64,000 bases of DNA from Murinocardiopsis flavida. GTDB taxonomy: Bacteria > Actinomycetota > Actinomycetes > Streptosporangiales > Streptosporangiaceae. The notes under the pieces are model-generated. The model searched no databases, had not been told where the DNA came from, and saw only the letters and a program-made list of their open reading frames with translations. The position numbers and the translations under genes were made by a program. The stretch covers positions 1 to 64,000 of the forward strand of contig NZ_PYGA01000021.1 of NCBI RefSeq assembly GCF_003014485.1, written 5' to 3'. Of this stretch, positions 58,078 to 64,000 are shown one piece after another (position 1 is the first letter of the stretch; each line of letters begins with the position of its first letter).

Positions 58078-59261
58078 TGGGCCGGTTGCGCGACGGAGTG
58101 ATGAAACGCGGTAACACCTGGTCCTATGTGGTCCGGGTGACCGATCCGGAAACCGGGGTGAGCAAACCCAAGTGGGTCGGCGGGTTCCCGACCGAGAACG
58201 ATGCAAAGGCCGCCCGTGACGAGGCCCGTGTCAAGGCTCGGCGGGGTGAGTACATCGACCGGTCGAGCGTAACGGTCTCGGAGTACCTGACCGACTGGCT
58301 GGACGGGCACGCTCTGGAGGTGAAGCCGCGCACGCTCGATGACTACCGGAACTGCATCCGGCTGTATGTGACCCCGCGACTCGGAGCGGTGAAGGTCCAG
58401 GCGCTTCGGCCGAGCATGTTCACCAAGCTCTACCGGGACCTTCGGTCCGGTGGCGGCAGGGACGGCAAGCCGCTCGCTGTGAGCACGGTGACCCACCTGC
58501 ACGCCATCCTGCGCAAGGCGTTCCGGGACGCCGTGGTCGTTGACCAACTGCTGTCCGGCAATCCCGTCGAACGCGCCAAACGCCCTCGGGACGCCTACCG
58601 GGAACCGGGCACGATCTGGACCAAGGCACAGCTTCGGAGGTTCCTCGAAACCGCTCGGGGTCACCGCCTGTTCGCGTTCTTCCACCTGGCCGCCTACACG
58701 GGGGCGCGCCGTGGCGAACTGCTCCACCTGCGGTGGGCGGACGTCGACTTGGACGGCAAGCGGATCACCATCACCGGATCGACGTCGGTGATCGGGGGAA
58801 CCCGCGTGGACGGCACGACCAAGAGCGGCCGGTCCCGGGTGGTGACGCTCGATGACTCGACGGTTGAGGTCCTGCGGGCGCACCGCGTTCGGCAGTCCGA
58901 CGAAGCCGACACGGCGGACGACGCTTGGCAGGGTGACGAGGGCGGCCACGTGTTCACGACGGCGTGGGGTGAGCCGATCTACCCGGACACCGTGACCGGG
59001 CTGATCCGGACCCTCGTGAAGGCGTACAACAAGCCCAAGGGCAAACCCGTGCGCCCGGACCCACTGCCGCTGGCGCGGCTGCACGACCTCCGGCACCTGC
59101 ACGCGACAACGCTGCTGCTGGCAGGGGTGCCCGTACACGTGGTGGCCGCTCGCCTGGGGCACGCCGATCCGGCGATCACCCTGCGGGTCTACGCACACGT
59201 GGTGCGCACCGCCGAGACGGCTGCGGCCGACATCTTCGCGCAGGCGCTCAAAGAAGACTGA
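58077..59261 (+). CDS. Tyrosine site-specific integrase
   Basis: A 394-residue phage-type integrase. It has an N-terminal arm-binding/AP2-like domain (KRGNTWSYVVRVTDPETG, KWVGGFPTENDAKAA), a SAM-like core-binding domain (VSEYLTDWL...HLHAILRKAF), and the catalytic domain with Arg211 (TGARRGEL), Lys in TKSGRSR, His336 and Arg339 (HDLRHLHA), His362 (LGHAD) and nucleophile Tyr372 (VYAHV). ATG 58077 overlaps xis. It acts on the adjacent tRNA-Thr site; the arm-type repeats flank it. Confidence 0.95.
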   Translation: MGRLRDGVMKRGNTWSYVVRVTDPETGVSKPKWVGGFPTENDAKAARDEARVKARRGEYIDRSSVTVSEYLTDWLDGHALEVKPRTLDDYRNCIRLYVTPRLGAVKVQALRPSMFTKLYRDLRSGGGRDGKPLAVSTVTHLHAILRKAFRDAVVVDQLLSGNPVERAKRPRDAYREPGTIWTKAQLRRFLETARGHRLFAFFHLAAYTGARRGELLHLRWADVDLDGKRITITGSTSVIGGTRVDGTTKSGRSRVVTLDDSTVEVLRAHRVRQSDEADTADDAWQGDEGGHVFTTAWGEPIYPDTVTGLIRTLVKAYNKPKGKPVRPDPLPLARLHDLRHLHATTLLLAGVPVHVVAARLGHADPAITLRVYAHVVRTAETAAADIFAQALKED

Positions 59262-59268
59262 ACGCGCC

Positions 59269-59288
59269 TGTTAGCAAGGGTGTTAGCA
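59269..59288. promoter_or_regulatory. Putative integrase arm-type site, right
   Basis: TGTTAGCAAGGGTGTTAGCA, one base different from 52833-52852 and in the same orientation. It lies 40 bases inside the right attachment site, right after the integrase stop. Confidence 0.7.
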
Positions 59289-59289
59289 A

Positions 59290-59321
59290 AACGGCCCTCC
59301 CCGAATCCGGGGAGGGCCGTT
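59290..59321. terminator. Terminator shared by integrase and tRNA-Thr
   Basis: A perfect 14-bp stem (AACGGCCCTCCCCG and complement) with a 4-base loop. On the minus strand it starts 8 bases after the tRNA 3' end and is followed by TTTT, so the element supplies a new terminator to the tRNA it split from its own. Confidence 0.85.
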
Positions 59322-59327
59322 CACCTG

Positions 59328-59371
59328 GGAGCCGCCTATCGGAATCGAACCGATGACCTACGCATTACGAG
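59328..59371. repeat. Right attachment site (attR), 44-bp direct repeat
   Basis: Exact copy of 52693-52736. It covers the tRNA-Thr 3' half, ending inside the anticodon loop, the usual crossover point of tRNA-targeting integrases. Confidence 0.95.
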
Positions 59372-59403
59372 TGCGTCGCTCTGGCCGACTGAGCTAAGGC
59401 GGC
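59330..59403 (-). tRNA. tRNA-Thr (anticodon CGU)
   Basis: The complement folds into a full 74-base cloverleaf: acceptor GCCGCCU/AGGCGGC, D-arm GCUC...GAGC, anticodon arm ACGCA-CUCGUAA-UGCGU with anticodon CGU, T-arm AUCGG-UUCGAUU-CCGAU, discriminator U, no encoded CCA. It reads ACG codons, frequent in this high-GC genome. Its 3' half is the element's integration site, regenerated exactly by the insertion. Confidence 0.97.
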
Positions 59404-59437
59404 GTAGCGGGCACAATTCTAGCGCCTGTGCCGACCG

Positions 59438-60982
59438 TCAGCGTACAGGTTTGCGGGCGGCCCTGGTGGGGTCGAGGTAGGTGGCGAAGCCGAACTCCAG
59501 GAAGCGGGCGATGTCGGCGAGGTCCGTGGCGGGGCCGATGGAGACGCGGACGGCGCCGCCGCTGGGTGCGGCGAGGCCGTCGAGGTGGTCCTCTGCGAAG
59601 TCGGGGTAGGGCCGGAAGGCCAGCGACCGGTCCTTGGCCTGGATGGCGGCGAACGCCGACTCCGCCGCGCCGGGGTTGGCGAAGCAGCCCGTGCGCAGGG
59701 TGATGCCGTGCGCGGCCGCGTCGCGGGCGACGAGGCGCTCGTCGACGACCAGCCCTCCTTCGTCGAGGAAGCTGAACGCCACGGTCCCGCCCCGGTCGGT
59801 GAGGTCGGCGGGGCCGTAGACGCGGACGAGCGGCGCGCCGCCGGAGTGGCGGGCCGATGTCAGGCGGTCCAGCAGCCAGCCGGTCAGGCACCGGACGCGG
59901 GTGCGGATGGTGTCGGCGCCGATCTGCCCGAGGCGGTACAGGCCGACCTCGATGTCGGGGATGGAACGGTACCCGGCGGCCCCGTTGCGCGCGGCGGCGT
60001 CGTCGCTGGTCAGCTGGAACCAGTCGCCGATCGCCCCCGAGGACCGGTCGCGGGTGGAGAACCAGGGCCGCTCCAGGCGCGCCAGGGCCTCGCGACGCGC
60101 CACCAGGCAGCCGAGCGCCGTGGGGTAGCCGAAGAACTTCGCCCAGCTCACCGGCATGAAGTCGGGTTTGATCCGGCTCAGGTCCAGCGGGTCGGTGGGC
60201 ACGTGCGCCGCGGCGTCCAGGAGGACGTCGTAACCGTGCGCGTGTGCCGCCTCGATCCAGCCGAGTGGGTGCCGGACCCCGGTGAAGTTGCTCTGCGCGG
60301 GGTACGCCAGCAGCCCGCGGGTCTCCCCGGACCGGCGGCGGAGCATGCCGAAGCGGGACGCGGGGCTGCGCAGCGCGGCGTGCATGGCATCGTCGTCGCC
60401 GCGGAGGTCGGCCTCTGCCAGGCCGACCGTTTCGATGGCGGCGCCCTGGGCGCGGGCGAACTCGCGGATGCCGTTCACCGCGTTGTGGTTGTCGACGAGC
60501 TGCACGAACCGCGTGCCGGCCCGGAACGGGTAGGCCTCCCCCACCATCCGGCAGGCGCCGGTCGCGCTGCCGGTGAAGATGACGGTGTACTCGTCGGGGG
60601 ACGCCCCGAAGTGCGCGAGGACGCGTTCGCGGGTGCGGTCGACCAGCCGCGAGGACGCGGGGGACATGGGGCAGACCGCCGCGGTGGCGGGCGGCGCGTG
60701 CCGTCCCGGCGGGTCGATGCCGGCGCGCAGCTGCCACTGCGCGGGCAGCCCCGACCCCGCGTAGTCGAGGTACACGTGCCCGCCGGAGTCGAGGTAGTCG
60801 TAGTCCTCGGCGCGTACCCCGTCGAGGCACGCCGTGCCGCCGTACTGCGGGTATGCGGTGAGGAAGGCGCTCAGGCCGGGTACCGGGCGCGAGGGTCCGG
60901 CGACCCCGTTCATCCACCCCGCGGAGGCCCGCCGGCCCGTCCGCACCGTCGCCGTTGGCGCGGAATGCTTGCCACGCTGCAT
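59438..60982 (-). CDS. Class V aminotransferase-fold protein, molybdenum cofactor sulfurase-like
   Basis: A 514-residue PLP enzyme. Motifs recall the N-terminal domain of MOCOS: HVYLDYAGSGLPAQ, IFTGSATGACRMVGE, the PLP-Lys segment PVSWAKFFGYPTALGCLVARR, and a Cys loop LRTGCFANPGA that could carry persulfide. The MOSC domain that follows in eukaryotic MOCOS is absent. Predicted reaction is cysteine desulfuration or a related lyase step; the acceptor is unknown. ATG 60982 has AGGGGG six bases upstream. It is the first chromosomal gene right of the element. Confidence 0.82.
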   Translation of the reverse strand: MQRGKHSAPTATVRTGRRASAGWMNGVAGPSRPVPGLSAFLTAYPQYGGTACLDGVRAEDYDYLDSGGHVYLDYAGSGLPAQWQLRAGIDPPGRHAPPATAAVCPMSPASSRLVDRTRERVLAHFGASPDEYTVIFTGSATGACRMVGEAYPFRAGTRFVQLVDNHNAVNGIREFARAQGAAIETVGLAEADLRGDDDAMHAALRSPASRFGMLRRRSGETRGLLAYPAQSNFTGVRHPLGWIEAAHAHGYDVLLDAAAHVPTDPLDLSRIKPDFMPVSWAKFFGYPTALGCLVARREALARLERPWFSTRDRSSGAIGDWFQLTSDDAAARNGAAGYRSIPDIEVGLYRLGQIGADTIRTRVRCLTGWLLDRLTSARHSGGAPLVRVYGPADLTDRGGTVAFSFLDEGGLVVDERLVARDAAAHGITLRTGCFANPGAAESAFAAIQAKDRSLAFRPYPDFAEDHLDGLAAPSGGAVRVSIGPATDLADIARFLEFGFATYLDPTRAARKPVR

Positions 60983-61172
60983 GTGATCCCCCTGAACGGA
61001 CTTTCCCCCAGGTCGGGGCCGTGATCCAGGGTTGACACGTTCTTTTGCCAGATTTTGCCGACGCACGGTGAACACGCGACCCGCGGATCCGGCCCGCAGC
61101 AGCAGCCGACCGGTTCCGTAGTGATCGTTGCTGTCGGCTTTGTGCGCGCTTTACGGACGCGGGCGGGCGGGT

Positions 61173-62729
61173 TCAGCGGCAGACTGTGCCTTCGTCGGGG
61201 GCTTCCGCCTTGATCAGGTAGCGGTCGACGGCGGTGTCGACGCAGGAGTCGCCCATGCGGTACCCGGTGTGGCCGTCGCCGTCGCGGGTGAGCAGGACGC
61301 CGGAGTCCAGGCGGTCGGCGAGGCGCCGCGACCACCGGTAGGGGGTGGCCGAGTCGCGGGTGGTGCCGACGACCAGGATCGGGTCGGCGCCCTTCGCCGT
61401 GAGGGACGCCGGGGCGGCGACGGCGTCCTCGGGCCAGTAGGCGCACGCCATCGCGTTCCACGCGAGGCCCGGGCCGAACACCGGGGACGTGGTCCGCAGC
61501 TCTTCGGCCGCCTCCCTGTACGCCGACACCGTGCGGGGGCTCGCGCTGTCGGCGCAGTTCACCGCCACCAGTGCGGCGGCGGAGTTGCGGTAGGTGCGGT
61601 CGGACTCGCCGCGGCCGTAGACGCGGTCGCCGAGGCGCAGCAGCCCGGTGCCGTCCCCGTCGAACGCGTCGGCGAGGGCGGTGCGGGCCTGGGGCCACAG
61701 GTCCTCGCTGTAGAGCGCGCCGAGGAGCCCGGTCTCCACCCGGGAGCGGGTGACCTCGCGGCCGTCGCCGAGGGTGCTGTCGAGCGGGGTGCGGCCGGTG
61801 TCGGCCAGCAGCCCGTGCAGCCGGCGCATGGCGGACCCGGCGCCGTCGTCCGCGCCGCCCAGCGGGCAGTCGGTGCGGCGCACGCAGTCAGCGACGAAGG
61901 CGTCGAGCGCGGTGCCGAACCCTTCGGCCTGCTGCACGCTCAGCTCCAGCTGGTCGGCGGCGGGGTCGATCGCGCCGTCGAGGACGAGGGCGCGCACCCG
62001 GCCGGGGAACCGGTCGGCGTAGTGGGCGCCGATGGCGGTCCCGTACGACTTGCCCAGGTAGGTGAGCGCGTCGTCGCCGAGGGCGGCGCGCAGGACGTCG
62101 AGGTCGCGGGCGACGTCGGCGGTGCCGACGTGGCCCAGCATGGCGCCGGAGTTCTCCTCGCACGCCGCGACGAAGGTCTTGACCTCCCGCTGCATCTGGC
62201 GCACGCCCTTGGCGGTGAGCTCGCTCTGGTCGCCGTCGCCGTCGCGGGTGTCGAACCGGGCGCCCTGGTAGGCGTCGAGCCCGGCGGCGTCCAGGCAGTA
62301 CACGGGGCTGCTGCGGGCGACGCCGCGGGGGTCGAAGCCGACGATGTCGAAGTGCCGCCGGACGTCCTCGGACACGATGCCCGCCGCGCCGGCGACGTAG
62401 TCGACGCCGGACCCGCCGGGCCCGCCGGGGTTGACCACCAGCGAGCCGAGCGGGTCGCCCGCGGCGGGCAGCCGTTTCGCGGCGATGGTCAGTGTGGCCC
62501 CGCGGGGGCGGTCGTAGTCGCGCGGCACGGTGACGCCCGCGCATTGGAACCCGGATCCGCAGTCGCGCCAGTCGACCTGCTGGTCGTAGAAGCGCGCGAG
62601 GCCGGGGGTGGGCTCCGCGGCGCCGCCGGCGGCGTCGGCGGTGCACCCCGCCGCCGCGAGGAGCGCCAGCGCGCACAGCACCGCCGCTCCGGCGCCCGCC
62701 CGGTTCCGCCCCGCTCGCTCCTCGGCCAC
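61173..62729 (-). CDS. TAP/S33-family alpha/beta hydrolase lipoprotein
   Basis: A 518-residue exported peptidase-like hydrolase. The signal peptide has a lipobox (LALLAAAGC), so the mature protein is lipid-anchored. The alpha/beta fold shows NPGGPGGSG (oxyanion), GFDPRGVARSSPV, nucleophile elbow YLGKSYGTAIGAHYADRFPG, and a C-terminal TAP-like segment with DSATPYRWSRRLADRL and the catalytic His in GDGHTGYR. Related enzymes remove N-terminal tripeptides (Streptomyces SlpD/TAP). GTG 62729 has AAGGTG upstream. Confidence 0.9.
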   Translation of the reverse strand: MAEERAGRNRAGAGAAVLCALALLAAAGCTADAAGGAAEPTPGLARFYDQQVDWRDCGSGFQCAGVTVPRDYDRPRGATLTIAAKRLPAAGDPLGSLVVNPGGPGGSGVDYVAGAAGIVSEDVRRHFDIVGFDPRGVARSSPVYCLDAAGLDAYQGARFDTRDGDGDQSELTAKGVRQMQREVKTFVAACEENSGAMLGHVGTADVARDLDVLRAALGDDALTYLGKSYGTAIGAHYADRFPGRVRALVLDGAIDPAADQLELSVQQAEGFGTALDAFVADCVRRTDCPLGGADDGAGSAMRRLHGLLADTGRTPLDSTLGDGREVTRSRVETGLLGALYSEDLWPQARTALADAFDGDGTGLLRLGDRVYGRGESDRTYRNSAAALVAVNCADSASPRTVSAYREAAEELRTTSPVFGPGLAWNAMACAYWPEDAVAAPASLTAKGADPILVVGTTRDSATPYRWSRRLADRLDSGVLLTRDGDGHTGYRMGDSCVDTAVDRYLIKAEAPDEGTVCR

Positions 62730-62800
62730 CCGGTCACCTTACGGCGCGCGGGCCCGCCGCCATGCGGTTTTCGGGCAGGGGCCGGCGGCGGCGGGCCGGC

Positions 62801-63973
62801 TCAGCCGATGAGGAGTGCGGAGGTCATGGCCTCCATGGCGATCTGGGGGTGGACGTTGGCGCCGATGCGGCCGCGGCAGCGCATGATGGCGTCGATGCGG
62901 CGCAGGGTGGACTGCGGGGTGCTGCCCTGGGCGACGCGGCGGAGGTCGGCCTCGCGGGCGCGGGTGGACAGTTCGACGGTGGCGCCCATCTGGACGGCGA
63001 GGACGTCGCGGTAGAACGCCACGAGGTCCATCAGGGCGATGTCGTAGGTGTCGCGCTTGATCCTGGTGGCGCGGCGCTTCTGCTGCTCTTCGAGGTCCTT
63101 GAGGGCGCCGGCGGCGCCGCGCACGGCCTTGGCGACGCCTTTGCCGGTGGCGCCCTCGCCGAACGCCGCCTTGAGGCTGTCGGTCTCCTCCTTGTCGAGC
63201 CCGGCGGTGGTCGACTTGGACTCGGCCTCGGCGAGTTCGTACAGGCGGGCGGCCGCGACGACGCAGGCGCCCATGCCGTCGAGCCGCGCGGGGATGCCGA
63301 GGACCTCGGCGCGGCGTTCGCGCGCCTCGGGGTCGGTGGCGAGTTGCAGCGCGCGCTCGACGTGGCCGGCCGACGCCACGGCCGCCTCTTCGGCGAGGGC
63401 GGGTTCGACGCCGTGGCGGCCGGTGAGGAGCGCCGCGACCGCCCGGGTGGCGGGCGTGCGCAGGGTGACGAGGCGGCACCGGGAGCGGATGGTGACGAGG
63501 AGGTCTTCGGCGGTGGGCGTGCTCAGCAGCCACACGGTGCGCGGCGAGGGCTCCTCGACCGCTTTGAGGAGGGCGTTGGACGCCGCTTCGGTGGCGCGGT
63601 CGGCGTCTTCGAAGAGCACGACCCGGAAGCGGCCGCCGGTGGGGCTGGAGGCCGCGCGGAGCACGAGTTCGCGGGTGCGCTCGACGCCGAAGCTCAGCCC
63701 GCTCGGCTTGACGAAGAGGACGTCGGGGTGGGTGCCGGCCTGGACCTGGTGGCAGGAGGGGCAGTGCCCGCAGCCGCCGTCGCGGCATTGCAGGGCGGCG
63801 GCGAAGGCGCGGGCGGCTGCGGACCGGCCGGCGCCCGGGGGGCCGGTGAACAGCCAGGCGTGGGTCATGCCCGCGCCGGGGGCGCCGGCGAGCTGGGCCC
63901 CTGCCGCGGCCGTCGCGGCGCGGAGCTGGGTGATCACGGTGTCCTGGCCGACCAGGTCGTCGAAGACGCTCAT
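62801..63973 (-). CDS. holB: DNA polymerase III delta' subunit
   Basis: The clamp-loader delta' subunit (390 residues). Zinc module CRDGGCGHCPSCHQV, P-loop-like GPPGAGRSAAA (Lys replaced by Arg, as expected for the non-ATPase delta'), VVLFEDADRATEAASNALLKAVEEP and LLSTPTAEDLLVTIRSRCRLV are standard. ATG 63973 (MSVFDDLVGQD) is preferred to TTG 63982. In actinobacteria it follows tmk, which would lie just beyond the right edge. Confidence 0.94.
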   Translation of the reverse strand: MSVFDDLVGQDTVITQLRAATAAAGAQLAGAPGAGMTHAWLFTGPPGAGRSAAARAFAAALQCRDGGCGHCPSCHQVQAGTHPDVLFVKPSGLSFGVERTRELVLRAASSPTGGRFRVVLFEDADRATEAASNALLKAVEEPSPRTVWLLSTPTAEDLLVTIRSRCRLVTLRTPATRAVAALLTGRHGVEPALAEEAAVASAGHVERALQLATDPEARERRAEVLGIPARLDGMGACVVAAARLYELAEAESKSTTAGLDKEETDSLKAAFGEGATGKGVAKAVRGAAGALKDLEEQQKRRATRIKRDTYDIALMDLVAFYRDVLAVQMGATVELSTRAREADLRRVAQGSTPQSTLRRIDAIMRCRGRIGANVHPQIAMEAMTSALLIG

Positions 63974-64000
63974 CGACGACAAGCATAGGAGCCGGGCCGG

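Larger units (their letters stand above)
52693..59371. mobile_element. pSAM2-type actinomycete integrative element in tRNA-Thr, lacking TraB
   Basis: Exact 44-bp direct repeats (52693-52736 and 59328-59371) bound a 6.6-kb unit whose right end lies in the anticodon loop and 3' half of tRNA-Thr(CGU). It has integrase, excisionase and HUH replication initiator as one overlapping operon next to the tRNA, a GntR regulator with two matching candidate operators, two small proteins and an XRE/DUF397 pair. This is the AICE layout (int-xis-rep-kor). No FtsK/SpoIIIE-type TraB and no Spd proteins are present, so self-transfer looks impossible without help. Left end 52740-53455 holds no supported gene. 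Confidence 0.88.

Overview
The window is high-GC (roughly 70 percent or more) actinobacterial chromosome. Its backbone follows the gene order clpC - lsr2 - lysS - coaX - panC - DUF2520 - folK/folB/folP/folE - ftsH - hpt - tilS - zinc metalloprotease - PBP4 carboxypeptidase - ppa, the same order as Mycobacterium tuberculosis Rv3596c to Rv3628. A tandem pair of chaplin genes, XRE/DUF397 pairs and a pSAM2-type integrative element point to a filamentous spore-forming actinomycete. Nocardiopsaceae or a relative fits best, but the genus is an inference. GTG and TTG starts are common and many genes overlap by 1-4 bases.

Layout. 1-7.1 kb: intergenic repeats, a sugar isomerase-like protein, a methyltransferase, a secreted SGNH hydrolase, radA, a membrane-anchored protein and mutY. 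7.1-16.6 kb: clpC, lsr2, a large helicase fused to an endonuclease Q-type PHP domain (11527-14925), a GNAT acetyltransferase and a small HTH regulator. 16.6-24.5 kb: lysS, coaX, a single-frame NadB-NadC fusion, panC, a DUF2520 protein and two chaplins, each chaplin followed by a hairpin terminator. 24.7-34.0 kb: two bacterial PH-domain membrane proteins, DUF3180, and a tightly overlapping folate operon (ftsH-folE-folP-NTF2-like-folB-folK). 34.4-40.2 kb: hpt, tilS, zinc protease, dacB, ppa and a degenerate sigma-region-2 membrane protein. 40.2-52.6 kb: accessory genes, including a threefold 110-130 bp repeat, a NERD-like protein, a DnaQ-type exonuclease, a BCCT transporter behind an overlapping leader ORF, a PfkB kinase divergent from a family-4 glycosidase, an endolysin-like amidase and an aminoglycoside phosphotransferase-like protein.

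52.69-59.37 kb is an integrative element inserted into the 3' half of tRNA-Thr(CGU). It is bounded by exact 44-bp direct repeats and carries matched candidate integrase arm sites near both ends. It encodes a DUF397/XRE pair, a GntR regulator with two matching candidate operators, two small proteins, an HUH replication initiator, an excisionase and a tyrosine integrase. It has replication and integration genes but no FtsK/TraB DNA translocase, so it looks like a conjugation-defective or mobilisable actinomycete integrative element. 59.4-64 kb: a MOCOS-like PLP enzyme, a TAP-family lipoprotein hydrolase and holB, whose partner tmk probably lies just outside the window.

The genes group into genome maintenance (radA, mutY, EndoQ-helicase, clpC, lsr2, holB), cofactor supply from aspartate, pantoate and GTP (nadBC, panC, coaX, folates), and envelope functions (chaplins, dacB, ftsH, secreted hydrolases). 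The most unusual signals are the EndoQ-UvrD fusion, the NadB-NadC fusion, the TraB-less element with its paired arm sites and operators, the leader ORF before the BCCT transporter, and two families of intergenic repeats.
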